Source: Proteiniphilum sp.
Lineage (GTDB): Bacteria > Bacteroidota > Bacteroidia > Bacteroidales > Dysgonomonadaceae
Length of the DNA: 17,507 nt
Direction: 5' to 3'
NCBI GenBank assembly: GCA_031255275.1
Contig: JAIRSV010000043.1
Coordinates: 1-17,507 of the forward strand
Numbering within the stretch: the first letter of the stretch is position 1; each line of letters starts with the position of its first letter. Both the position numbers and the translations under genes were made by a program. This document shows, in pieces, positions 7,339 through 15,181 of this stretch. The notes beneath the pieces were generated by a model. That model was not told the origin of the DNA. It saw nothing but the letters and a program-made list of their open reading frames with translations, and did no database searches.

Positions 7339-7844
7339 TACGGTTTCTTCAGCAGCACACTGTCAATCGCCTTTTTGAACTCCTCCTTCGGCATTGCGCC
7401 CCGTATCATCTGCGGATCTCCGTTCAACGGACAGAAGAGCAGCGAGGGGATGCTCCGGATGCCAAACTCGGCTGCCAGTTTCCGTTCCCTCTCCAGATCC
7501 ACCTTATAGATACGGATCTCTCCGCCATACTCTGCGGCAAGCTCCTCCAGAATGGGAGCGATCATTTTGCAGGGGCCGCACCAGTCAGCATAGAAATCAA
7601 CGATACAGGGCTTGTCACCCAGATATACCCACCGGTCGGGATTCTTTTCTATATTGGCCACCTTCGTCATAAAGTCATCCCTTGTCAGATGAACCGTACC
7701 GGTATCGCCGGTCTTCGCCGCGTCACTCCCCACCGTTTCCCGGCCGGTCTCCGCCGCGCTTGAAGCGACCTTCCTTCCGGCGCTGCTGCATGAAACAGGC
7801 ATAAATACCAGAAGCGTCGCCGCGATTAAATGATTTATTTTCAT
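7338..7844 (-). CDS. Lipoprotein thioredoxin
   Basis: The 168-residue product has an N-terminal signal with a probable lipidated Cys at 19 (FMPVSC). The box is imperfect, with proline at -3, but this is acceptable for Bacteroidota. A low-complexity Ser/Ala/Thr linker spans about 20-50 and a thioredoxin fold about 52-166. The active site WCGPC is at 88-92 after VDFYAD, and the cis-proline is in SIPS (Pro133). WCGPC is the classic reducing-type thioredoxin motif. The signal implies action in the periplasm, attached to a membrane, probably keeping envelope cysteines reduced or passing electrons to a partner. An extra Cys at 80 and one at 138 flank the domain core. It is 86 bp downstream of the PorT-like gene on the same strand and may be co-transcribed with it. 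Confidence 0.88.
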   Translation of the reverse strand: MKINHLIAATLLVFMPVSCSSAGRKVASSAAETGRETVGSDAAKTGDTGTVHLTRDDFMTKVANIEKNPDRWVYLGDKPCIVDFYADWCGPCKMIAPILEELAAEYGGEIRIYKVDLERERKLAAEFGIRSIPSLLFCPLNGDPQMIRGAMPKEEFKKAIDSVLLKKP

Positions 7845-7930
7845 TGTCTGTTCAAATTAATTATTCTCTTTGGAAATTACAGGTTCAATAATCATACCCG
7901 CTCATCAGGTTCCTCGCAAATCTCCTCCCG

Positions 7931-8638
7931 TCAAAAAATCCGGATATAATAGGTAAGCTTCACCTCCATCACGCGGAAAGCCGAACGCGAAAAATAAGCC
8001 TGATCACTTCGCCGGCTGGTGAAAATATCACCCAGCCCGAAGTAATAACGCCCCTCCAGGTTAAAGTCACCCAACCCCGTACCAAACATCATACCGATCC
8101 CTCCGGTCAAACCATAATCAACCGGTTTCAATTTATACATACCCGCATACTGCATCCCGATCCTCATTCCGGGATTGTCGGCCCTTCGGGCCTCCAGGTC
8201 ATCCGACAGCGCTTCGCTCATCTTCTGGCTGTCACCCACGAGCAGAGAGATCTGCGGACCGGCGTTTACCGAAAACAGTATCCCTTTCCCGAAGTAAACA
8301 TGCGTCATAAACGGAATCTCGATATAATTAAGCGTTCTGGTGTAAGACAGGTCGGTAGAAGATCCAAAATCTTCCTTCCATCCCCGCTGTGCAAAATTGA
8401 CCTCCAGGATAAGACCCAGATTCTGTTCGGAAATATACTTTGCCGACACGCCGCCAAAGATTCCCTGTCTGAAAACCTGCGGCACACCCGGCACAAAATC
8501 CATTCTGGAGAAAAGGCTGCCGGCGCCGACCCCCAGATACAGTTCACCCTTAAACGGATCTTTCTGCTGAGCATGAAGCGACGTCACGCCCGGAAAGATC
8601 AGAAGACACAAAACAACAGGAATAAGATATGATTTCAT
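7931..8638 (-). CDS. PorT-like outer-membrane beta-barrel protein
   Basis: The 235-residue product has a signal peptide ending SLHAQ (about 1-24), then a barrel with typical features of the Bacteroidota outer-membrane beta-barrel family. An early glycine-rich strand (LYLGVGAGSLFSRMDF), a Q-RGW segment near 85 and LNYIEIPFM near 105 are hallmarks of PorT-like proteins. So are the pairs of strands around FSVNAGPQISLL and VDYGLTGGIGMMFG. The protein ends in an aromatic residue (YYIRIF), as expected for barrel insertion signals. The exact role is not predictable: P. gingivalis PorT works in type IX secretion, but most paralogues are uncharacterised. It lies 78 bp after the LysM gene and 86 bp before the thioredoxin gene, all on one strand. 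Confidence 0.82.
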   Translation of the reverse strand: MKSYLIPVVLCLLIFPGVTSLHAQQKDPFKGELYLGVGAGSLFSRMDFVPGVPQVFRQGIFGGVSAKYISEQNLGLILEVNFAQRGWKEDFGSSTDLSYTRTLNYIEIPFMTHVYFGKGILFSVNAGPQISLLVGDSQKMSEALSDDLEARRADNPGMRIGMQYAGMYKLKPVDYGLTGGIGMMFGTGLGDFNLEGRYYFGLGDIFTSRRSDQAYFSRSAFRVMEVKLTYYIRIF

Positions 8639-8716
8639 CGACTTTTATCTCTTAATGATGATTCGGGAATACTTGCGGGGATAATAATAAAACATACTCA
8701 ATTTTCAGACAGTCAC

Positions 8717-10702
8717 TCACCGGCTCCTGTCCGTTTTCACGATTTTGCCGTCCGGACCATACTTAATGAAATACAGGCCTGAATTGATGAACCCTCCCCA
8801 GTTACTTGACCGCTCGAAATGAAACGGGAATTGCAGAGAATTTACAGTCATCCGTTCGAGACCCTGCTCAAAGCTGTTCCCGTAATTTTGCAGCGCAGTC
8901 ATGAAAAACAGCCCCGTATCATATCCCCACATCGCGTAGCTGGGGAACGTATCCAGAAGGTCTCTGCCGTACCACTTGCGGAAACTGTTTTTGAACGCCT
9001 CCACGTCGCCGCTCTGACTGTTGACAAAGAACGGAGCGAAAATACAGGTACCAAACAGACTGTAATCCTCCTTCAAACCGGAATAGGCCTGCCAGTCGGG
9101 ATACCCGAACAGGCGGACGACAGGCGCGAACCCCGGTGCCGGCATCTTTTTCAGTTCATCCGTTATCCGGTGCAGCAGATCCGCATCGCCGCTCGCAGGC
9201 ACGATCACATTCTCCCGGTTCCCGCTCAGCAGCGGACGGATCGAATTGCCCGGTGCAACCTCCATATTCAGATTCTCGTATCCGATATTATTCCGGCGAA
9301 GATCGTTTTGCAGCAGGGCGACAAACTCTATCTTATCATTCTTCCCGCCCCGCACAAAGATGATGTTCGCATTACGGAATGTCTGGAGGAAAATCGACGA
9401 AGCCTTCGTATAGATCAGACTCTGTATCGGATTCACCTGGAATATATTCCCGTTGTTCAGCACCTCCCCGTTATTCTGCGAGAAAGGAATCACATACTTT
9501 ATGTTGCGCGATCTGGAAAAGTCGGAAAGCATCTTGATCTGAATATCGCTCACCCCTCCGACGATCAGATTGAGCGACTGCATTTCCATTGTTCCGAGCA
9601 AGCTTTGCAGCTTCTTCGTATCGTTACCCTTACCGGTCTCGAAGACATACAGCTCTATATTCGCTCCGCTGTTCTTCATCTTCTCCACGGCCAGCAGAAA
9701 ACCCTCATAATACTCCTGAAGCCGCAGATGTGTCCCTTTCGCCTCGTCGAGAAACGGCAGCAGCAATCCCACCTTCATCACGCTGACCATTTGCAGCGGA
9801 GACTGCTGACTGAGCAGCCGGTTCGCCTCGCTGACACTCGACCCGGGATCATCCACAAGACTCCTCTTCACCGAAATGAACAGTTCCATATCAGTCTTCA
9901 GTCCCTGCGAGAGAAACGGATTTGTCCGCCGGATTTCCCCGGCGTCCGTATTATACTGCTTTGCGATGCTGTAAAGCGTTTCGCCCTTGCTGACCTTGTG
10001 AACAATGTTCACCGTCTGCTCCTCATACGGCAGGATCACCTCATACGATTCGAAAAAGGGAACGCGAATGGTCTTCCCCTTCCGGAATGTTTCCACCGAC
10101 AGTCCGGGATTTGCGTTCATCACATCCTTCGGCTTCAGGGAATAAGTCTTCGCTACGGAATAGAGCGTCTCTTTGGGAAGTATGGTATGATAGCGATAGT
10201 TCTCCTCCTTCTCGCTGCTGATGACGCGACGCTGCGGGATGACCAGCGTCCGGCCCTCGGTGATCCCCTCCCCGGCGCCGGGATTGAGGCGGAATATCTC
10301 GTCCACGGTCGTGTGATACATTTTGGCAATAGCATATACCGTTTCCCCGAGCGCCACGGTGTGCAGAAAAGTCGTATTCTGATCCGTCGGCGGAGACTGC
10401 CGGGAAGCGGAAGTCTCTCCCTTCTTCTCTTCTCCGGCGGTTACCGGAATCAGCAGCCTGTTACCCTTATGCAAAGCCTTATCCGCTCCCGGATTATGCC
10501 GAACAATATCTTCCATCGAAACCGAGAATGTACGGGAAATGGCATAAAGTCCTTCACCGGGCTGAACGGTATATTCATAATAAGCCTGTCCGTCCACCTT
10601 CACCGTTTTGTACTTCAGCTCCTGCGCCGAAAGAAAAAGAAATGATACGGTTAGAAAGAGAACGGACAAAAATATTTTACTCAAACCAAATCTGTTATGC
10701 AT
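8717..10702 (-). CDS. Four-LysM protein with periplasmic-binding-like C-terminal domain
   Basis: From ATG at 10702 the product has 661 residues; an upstream in-frame TTG at 10714 is less likely. A signal peptide (about 1-26) ends FLSAQ. Four LysM modules lie at about 43-87, 113-157, 171-216 and 234-279. Each has the pattern V/L-x-x-G-E/P-x-L/V-Y-x-I/V-A/S followed by an N-P segment, and they should bind peptidoglycan. From about 308 (MKVGLLLPFLDEA) to near 650 the sequence resembles type I periplasmic-binding or LppC-like folds (EYYEGFLLAVEKM, VGGVSDIQIKML, YVIPFSQN). No transporter genes are adjacent, so the domain more likely senses or scaffolds envelope synthesis than feeds an importer. 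This fusion is known across Bacteroidota but poorly characterised. Confidence 0.85.
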   Translation of the reverse strand: MHNRFGLSKIFLSVLFLTVSFLFLSAQELKYKTVKVDGQAYYEYTVQPGEGLYAISRTFSVSMEDIVRHNPGADKALHKGNRLLIPVTAGEEKKGETSASRQSPPTDQNTTFLHTVALGETVYAIAKMYHTTVDEIFRLNPGAGEGITEGRTLVIPQRRVISSEKEENYRYHTILPKETLYSVAKTYSLKPKDVMNANPGLSVETFRKGKTIRVPFFESYEVILPYEEQTVNIVHKVSKGETLYSIAKQYNTDAGEIRRTNPFLSQGLKTDMELFISVKRSLVDDPGSSVSEANRLLSQQSPLQMVSVMKVGLLLPFLDEAKGTHLRLQEYYEGFLLAVEKMKNSGANIELYVFETGKGNDTKKLQSLLGTMEMQSLNLIVGGVSDIQIKMLSDFSRSRNIKYVIPFSQNNGEVLNNGNIFQVNPIQSLIYTKASSIFLQTFRNANIIFVRGGKNDKIEFVALLQNDLRRNNIGYENLNMEVAPGNSIRPLLSGNRENVIVPASGDADLLHRITDELKKMPAPGFAPVVRLFGYPDWQAYSGLKEDYSLFGTCIFAPFFVNSQSGDVEAFKNSFRKWYGRDLLDTFPSYAMWGYDTGLFFMTALQNYGNSFEQGLERMTVNSLQFPFHFERSSNWGGFINSGLYFIKYGPDGKIVKTDRSR

Positions 10703-10746
10703 TTTTAGCTTCAATTTATGTGGGCTGTTTATAAACTCTTAACGCA

Positions 10747-10754
10747 CAAAAGTA
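10747..10754 (-). promoter_or_regulatory. Bacteroidota -7 box (TACTTTTG) for the LysM gene
   Basis: On the minus strand TACTTTTG fits TAnnTTTG and lies 44 bases before the ATG at 10702, in the 130-odd base gap after dnaB. It suggests that the LysM gene has its own promoter, with a short leader. A matching -33 TTTG is not evident. Confidence 0.5.
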
Positions 10755-10845
10755 GAAATATTATTTGGATTACACTTTGCCTTTGAGACATGCGCGAAAC
10801 AGTTTGACAGTAATTATAACAATTTAAACACAATTAGACATGCCG

Positions 10846-12360
10846 TTAAAACGGCAGCGGATCGTTTCCCTGTGCGGCAACGCCGGCAGACAAATCGGCC
10901 GTTTTAGCGTGCGCGTTCATTCTGGAGGGACGCTCCACATAATTCCTGCCCACGGCATAATCGTCCAGATTCTGGAACCGGGCATATTCATTATCAAACC
11001 GCATATTGGCAATTCCGGTCGGCCCGTTACGGTGCTTTGCCACAATGATCTCGGCAATACCCACCAGAGAATTACCCCGTTCGTCCTCGGTGATCCTGTA
11101 ATATTCGGGACGGTGGATGAAACAGACAATATCGGCATCCTGTTCGATTGCGCCCGATTCGCGCAGGTCAGCCAGCTGCGGCCTCTTGCCTTCGACTCCC
11201 TGACGCGCTTCCACGCCGCGGTTCAGCTGCGACAGGGCGATGATCGGAATATTCAGCTCCTTGGCCAGCCCCTTCAGCGAACGCGAGATCATACTCACCT
11301 CCTGTTCGCGGCTGCCGAAGCTCATACCGCTGGCATTCATCAGCTGGAGGTAGTCGATAATCAGCGCCTTCACATTATGTTCGCGCACCAGGCGACGCGC
11401 TTTGGTGCGCAGCTCGAAGACCGAGAGACTGGGCGTATCGTCTATATAAATAGGTGCATTGTAGAGAAATTTGTGATTCTTGTCGAGCCGTTCCCATTCA
11501 TCCTCCGAAAGGCGACCGCTCTTGATACTCTCGCCCCTTATCTGACATACGTTCACGATCAGCCTGTTCACCAGCTGAACGTTTGACATCTCAAGCGAAA
11601 AAACGCCGACCGGCTGTTCGAAATCGAGCGCCATATTTTTCGCCATCGACAGGACAAAGGCCGTCTTCCCCATGGCGGGACGCGCGGCTATGATCACCAG
11701 GTCAGAATTTTGCCACCCTGAAGTCAGCTTGTCCAGCTCCTTGAATCCGGTAGGCAGACCGCTCATCCCGTCCTTCCGGTTAGCGGCCATCTGTATGCTG
11801 TTCATCGCTTCCCTGATGACGGGGTTGATCTGAATCACATCCTTTTTCACATTCCGCTGCGAAATCTCAAACAGGCGTCCCTCGGTCTCCTGCATAAGGT
11901 CATCCACATCCACCGTCTCGTCGAATGCCTGCTGGGATACGTCCGAAGAAAAGGAGATCAGTTCCCGCGCCATGAACTTCTGGGCAATGATGCGGGCATG
12001 GTATTCAATATGCGCGGCGGAAGCTACCTTTTCCGACAATTCGGCGATATATACGGCACCTCCGGCGGTCTCCAGTTCGCCCCGACGCTTCAGTTCTTCC
12101 ACCACCGTCAGCACATCCACCGGCTTCTGCTGCATGGCAAGACCCTGAATGGAATCATAAATCAACTGGTGGGAGGGATCGTAAAAGCTTTCCGGTCTCA
12201 AGATCTCGCTGACAATGGAATAGGCATCCTTTTCGAGCATCAGTGCACCCAGCACCGCCTCTTCCAGTTCCCTGGCCTGAGGGGGGAGCTTGCCGAGATC
12301 GGGTGCGACAACCGTTTTTTCAACAACTTTCACTGCGGATTTTCGTTTCTGTTTCTCCAT
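10846..12360 (-). CDS. dnaB: Replicative DNA helicase DnaB
   Basis: The hexameric helicase that unwinds DNA at the replication fork. From ATG at 12360 (MEKQKRK) it has 504 residues, the normal family length. An open frame runs further to 12567 but is not DnaB-like. The N-terminal primase-interacting domain spans about 25-130. The RecA-like helicase core has Walker A ARPAMGKT at 226-233, Walker B IIDYLQ at 334-339 and the SQLNRGVEAR segment at 377-386. DLRESGAIEQDAD lies at 398-410 and the arginine-finger region KHRNGPTG at 442-449. No intein interrupts it. The C-terminus ends GNDPLPF, like an SSB tip. A GCCGTT/AACGGC hairpin (10842-10855) overlaps the stop codon. A TAACTTTA sequence about 30 bases before the start is a weak promoter candidate. 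Confidence 0.96.
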   Translation of the reverse strand: MEKQKRKSAVKVVEKTVVAPDLGKLPPQARELEEAVLGALMLEKDAYSIVSEILRPESFYDPSHQLIYDSIQGLAMQQKPVDVLTVVEELKRRGELETAGGAVYIAELSEKVASAAHIEYHARIIAQKFMARELISFSSDVSQQAFDETVDVDDLMQETEGRLFEISQRNVKKDVIQINPVIREAMNSIQMAANRKDGMSGLPTGFKELDKLTSGWQNSDLVIIAARPAMGKTAFVLSMAKNMALDFEQPVGVFSLEMSNVQLVNRLIVNVCQIRGESIKSGRLSEDEWERLDKNHKFLYNAPIYIDDTPSLSVFELRTKARRLVREHNVKALIIDYLQLMNASGMSFGSREQEVSMISRSLKGLAKELNIPIIALSQLNRGVEARQGVEGKRPQLADLRESGAIEQDADIVCFIHRPEYYRITEDERGNSLVGIAEIIVAKHRNGPTGIANMRFDNEYARFQNLDDYAVGRNYVERPSRMNAHAKTADLSAGVAAQGNDPLPF

Positions 12361-12541
12361 CTTCAAAGACTGTTTTCTGCTAAATGACCGTAAAGTTAAG
12401 GAGTAATTTTTTCTTGCATGAATTTTAAGGGTCATACTTTTCCGGAAGTTATAAACAGCGTGTTGAAAACTTGCCCGGCGGAGACGGGTATCCCGCTGTA
12501 CGTTACCCTTTCCGTGCTGCGGTTTCGGGCGGGAGCATGAT

Positions 12542-12557
12542 GGCCCGTGCACGGGCC
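12542..12557. repeat. Perfect 16-bp GC-rich palindrome
   Basis: GGCCCGTGCACGGGCC is its own reverse complement with no spacer. It lies between dnaB and the hairpin cluster, just beyond the T tract of the minus-strand terminator at 12571-12600. It could be a protein-binding dyad or a chance GC-rich palindrome. Confidence 0.5.
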
Positions 12558-12570
12558 GGGCAAACAAAAA

Positions 12571-12600
12571 GGAAGCCGTCCCATCCCGGGTCAGCTTCCC
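12571..12600 (-). terminator. Minus-strand terminator hairpin upstream of dnaB
   Basis: On the minus strand GGAAGC and GCTTCC enclose a second small CCC/GGG pairing and are followed by TTTTTG. It would stop minus-strand transcripts arriving from the fimbrial gene or from the structured region to its right before they enter dnaB. Confidence 0.65.
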
Positions 12601-12614
12601 ATAACAATAAAAAC

Positions 12615-12641
12615 AACGTAGTTTTATTACTTAACTACGTT
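12615..12641. repeat. 9-bp inverted repeat AACGTAGTT/AACTACGTT
   Basis: A perfect stem with a 9-base AT-rich loop lies between the two terminator-like hairpins. It folds equally on either strand. Its placement in a row of three stems suggests that it is part of one structured transcript. Confidence 0.6.
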
Positions 12642-12648
12642 TGGGTTC

Positions 12649-12713
12649 AATCTCCCCGCGGGTCAGAGCTTGTGCATACAAGACTCTGCACCCGCAATGT
12701 CGGGAGATTTTTT
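12649..12713 (+). ncRNA. Long structured hairpin with plus-strand T tail; candidate small RNA or terminator
   Basis: Four stacked helices pair in order. AATCTCCC (12649-12656) pairs with GGGAGATT (12702-12709), and GCGGGT (12658-12663) with ACCCGC (12690-12695). CAGAG (12664-12668) pairs with CTCTG (12684-12688), and CTTGT (12669-12673) with ACAAG (12678-12682), leaving a GCAT tetraloop. That is 24 base pairs with only small bulges plus one 6-base internal loop. On the plus strand six T residues (12708-12713) follow. No plus-strand gene precedes it, so it may end a small RNA rather than an mRNA. With the stems at 12571-12641 it forms a block of about 143 bases with no gene. It does not match tmRNA, RNase P or SRP RNA sequence signatures that I know. 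Confidence 0.45.
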
Positions 12714-12876
12714 CGGCAGAGGCGAACGGCGAATCCGTCTGCGGTACTGATCCGTCTCATCGGAAATGTGACGGCCGCATTTCGCTGTTCGGGCCTGTCC
12801 TGTTCAGATCGGGAGGTAATTTGGGGTTTCATTGTGAGAATCATTCCGTTTCGTTCCGTCAACACTGTTCGCGGGG

Positions 12877-13770
12877 TCAGAACTCCTTTTCCATTTCGTA
12901 GCGCATCCAGCCGGCTACTTCCACGTCTGCCGTCACGCTCGATGCCGTTTCCAGGTCTATCAGGACTTTGGTGAGTCTGTCTCTTTCGACGGTTATCGGC
13001 TCTCCGCGCCTGTCCGCCGAAACGGTTGCGATATGGCGGTCGCCGTGGTGTATGCTTATCCTGACGCTTTCTCCGGGGAACATGTTGAAGGGGGGGGTAC
13101 AATATCTTTTTCCGTCGATGGATCCGGCCGGCAGATAGGCAATCATGTCGCCCTGCAGCTCTCCTTTGAAGTTCATCATGGAGTGAGTTTCGTGCACGGT
13201 CAGGCGGAAATTGCCGTCATCGTAACCGGGACAGTTCTCCAGGTTTTGCAGGGTTACGGTCATGCTGCCTACTTCGCGATAGATGGACAGTTTTTTCTCT
13301 CCGTCGCGCTCGTTGTCGGAGAGGGTGATTTCTCCCCGGAAGAGATCGCCCGGTGAACCGGCGCAGGGGGGGACGGACGTTCGGACGCGGGGCTGCAATT
13401 CTACGAGACAGGCGTCCGGACGGTCTCCCGGCTTCGGTTCGGTGAGGGTCTGGGCGCCTTCTGCGAGGTTGCCCCATGTGACGATGTGCAGGCTTTCGCC
13501 GACGGGTTTCCGAATGGTGATTTCTTTGCCTGTGCCTGTTTCTATTTTGTACATGAAGCGGTAGTTTCGGTCGAATACGAACAGTGACAGGTCTTTTATG
13601 CTGCCGGATTCAAGTCTGGTGTTCGAGCCGCTCACGCAGGCCTGTACCGTTATCGGATAAAGTGCGTCATATTCGTCCTGATGGTTGTCTGTGCAGCCTG
13701 TGAGTGATACTGCCAGCGCCAGAAGGCAGAGTGGTTTCAACGGTGTGTTTGTGTTTTTTTCTGTTGTCAT
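12877..13770 (-). CDS. FimB/Mfa2-family fimbrial lipoprotein
   Basis: The 297-residue product has a canonical lipobox (SLTGC, Cys26) and the layout of FimB/Mfa2 proteins. Known members anchor and limit the length of type V fimbriae on the outer membrane. Seen here are KDLSLFVFDRNYRF at 59-72, HIVTWGNLAEG near 95-105, the central beta-rich region with REVGSMTV at 165-172, and the closing VEVAGWM segment near 283-290. The usual partners, a major FimA/Mfa1 subunit and tip proteins, are absent from the window, so this is an orphan or accessory member. A tract of eight C bases in the coding strand (13090-13097, codons 225-227) could slip. No promoter box is obvious in the 281-base gap to the AraC gene on the same strand, so co-transcription from upstream is possible. 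Confidence 0.82.
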   Translation of the reverse strand: MTTEKNTNTPLKPLCLLALAVSLTGCTDNHQDEYDALYPITVQACVSGSNTRLESGSIKDLSLFVFDRNYRFMYKIETGTGKEITIRKPVGESLHIVTWGNLAEGAQTLTEPKPGDRPDACLVELQPRVRTSVPPCAGSPGDLFRGEITLSDNERDGEKKLSIYREVGSMTVTLQNLENCPGYDDGNFRLTVHETHSMMNFKGELQGDMIAYLPAGSIDGKRYCTPPFNMFPGESVRISIHHGDRHIATVSADRRGEPITVERDRLTKVLIDLETASSVTADVEVAGWMRYEMEKEF

Positions 13771-13932
13771 ATTTTGTTCTCTGTTAATCCCGATGATCTT
13801 CGAGTTTACCGGCCTGTTAAGCCTGTTATGTCATTTTTCTGTAGGGTCAGGGGGGGTGTTAAGTTTTTCATTTGCTGTTTCTTATGATTGTTTTTGCTGT
13901 GTGTTTCGGATGGGGTGGGGGTGGCTGTTTTG

Positions 13933-13956
13933 CTTCCGACACTTAGTAAGTGTCAG
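13933..13956 (+). repeat. 24-bp dyad element, left copy (site A)
   Basis: The core GACACTTAGTAAGTGTC (13938-13954) is a perfect 17-base dyad around a central G. The 24-base element with its flanks recurs, inverted, at 15182-15205 with 22 of 24 positions the same. Site A lies between the fimbrial lipoprotein gene and the 3' end of the AraC gene. It could be a recombination site, a regulator-binding site or an RNA hairpin. Confidence 0.75.
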
Positions 13957-14051
13957 AAAGTCCCGTTTCTTTTACACATGTTTTCAGGTTGCAGTATATG
14001 CGGATTATTCCGGATATGCTTTGTCGAAATTCTCCTTTCTTTCTTTTTTGT

Positions 14052-14936
14052 TTATTGCTTTTCGGTCTTTCTTTTGACGGATACGCGTAGGGCTTTGGCT
14101 GTTTTTCCGAATACTTTCTTCGAGAATTTGCTGAATTGCTGTTCGGAAGAGAATCCCAGTTCAAAGGCTATCTGTTTGAAGCTTTTGTTGGTTGCGGTCA
14201 GTTCGTCGAGTACCATTTTGGCTCGGCCTTCCGTTACCCACTTGTGGGGCGTCACGCCGAAGACGGTTTTGAATTTGTTTGAGAATTGTTTCTGCGTCAT
14301 GTTCAGCGATCCGGCCATTTCTTTTATGTTCCGGAATCTTGTCCAGCGTTTCCGGACGTATTCGGAGAAGGCGGTGTCGCCGCTTAATATAAGGTAGAAG
14401 AAGTCGTGAAGGTCTTCCTGCGAATAGTAGAGGCGCAGCAGGTGGAACAGTTCTTTTATTTTGAGTTCGAAGAAGTAGCGACATTTTATTCCGTCGCTCA
14501 GGTAGTCTGCCAGGGCGTCGAGAAAGCGCCATACGCAGGGTTTTATTTCCAGGCAGTTCAGGCGTTTGGTGCGTGGTTTGTATTCGCCGTCGGATTCGGT
14601 GGTGCCGAGGCCATACAGTTTTTCGATCTGGAAGTTTTCGCAGAGCTGTATGTGGCTGCGGAGCCTGAATATTATTATTTCGGTATTGTTCATGACTTTG
14701 CATGAGAAGGTTCCGCCGGCGGGGACGAACAGGATTTGTCCTTTGGAGCCGTAGACGGCCGGGAATGAGCGGAACTGGTATTTCAGCTTGCCTTCCATGA
14801 AGAACAGTACTTCGTTGTTGATTACTTTGCGTGTTTCTTCATATCCTTTGGGGAGGGATATTAATTCTATTTGCGGATTTTCTGTTTTGTCGTAGTAGAA
14901 GCAATCCAGATGTTCATCCATGTTCAATATTGCCAT
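14052..14936 (-). CDS. AraC-family transcriptional regulator
   Basis: The 294-residue product has an N-terminal cupin-like sensing region (about 20-110, with NEVLFFMEGKLKYQF and FVPAGGTFSCKV). The C-terminal AraC DNA-binding domain has two helix-turn-helix motifs at about 200-285 (NIKEMAGSLNMTQKQFSNKF, then FKQIAFELGFSSEQQFSKFF-like). The end GKTAKALR replaces the usual G-x-S-P-x-x-Y/F-R, so the normally conserved proline is Ala280. It likely controls a nearby surface structure; the fimbrial lipoprotein gene 281 bp downstream on the same strand is the obvious candidate. The start is ATG 14936 or ATG 14921 (MDEHLDC), without a ribosome site. The gene is more AT-rich than the housekeeping genes to its left and is bracketed by the 24-bp dyads, both hinting at accessory origin. 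Confidence 0.88.
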   Translation of the reverse strand: MAILNMDEHLDCFYYDKTENPQIELISLPKGYEETRKVINNEVLFFMEGKLKYQFRSFPAVYGSKGQILFVPAGGTFSCKVMNNTEIIIFRLRSHIQLCENFQIEKLYGLGTTESDGEYKPRTKRLNCLEIKPCVWRFLDALADYLSDGIKCRYFFELKIKELFHLLRLYYSQEDLHDFFYLILSGDTAFSEYVRKRWTRFRNIKEMAGSLNMTQKQFSNKFKTVFGVTPHKWVTEGRAKMVLDELTATNKSFKQIAFELGFSSEQQFSKFSKKVFGKTAKALRVSVKRKTEKQ

Positions 14937-14963
14937 TTCGCTTGAATTTTATTGACTGTCAGC

Positions 14964-15104
14964 CTGTTTTACAAATGTTTTACTGTTTTACCCGGGCTTA
15001 TTGCCGTTTTGACCTTCGTATTGCCGTAATCTCAATCATTTATATTCGGTTTTCCGCCTTTTGATTTTCGGCGTTGTTGCGGAGCTGTTTCACAAATGTT
15101 GCAC
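14964..15104 (+). repeat. Two 20-bp direct repeats upstream of the AraC gene
   Basis: Copies at 14964-14983 and 15085-15104 share 17 of 20 bases around CTGTTT-ACAAATGTT. They are 121 bases apart in the same orientation. AraC-type proteins commonly bind direct repeats, so autoregulation is plausible, but the proteins that bind are not known. Confidence 0.5.
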
Positions 15105-15181
15105 AAACTGCCGGACTTGGTGATTCGAAGATTTTTTAATACTGTAACTTTCAATACGTTGCCTTTCGGCGATTTTGCCGA

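Noticed and set aside
8819..10645. Long plus-strand open frame of 608 codons
   Set aside because: It is the antisense shadow of the LysM gene; its composition is not protein-like.
12361..12567. N-terminal extension of DnaB to an upstream start
   Set aside because: The 69 extra residues have no DnaB similarity and run through the likely promoter. The family length fits the ATG at 12360.
12643..12657. GGTTCAATCTCC resembles a tRNA T-loop
   Set aside because: The flanking bases do not form a T stem, no acceptor or anticodon stems or CCA end are present, and the bases pair better in the long hairpin at 12649-12709.
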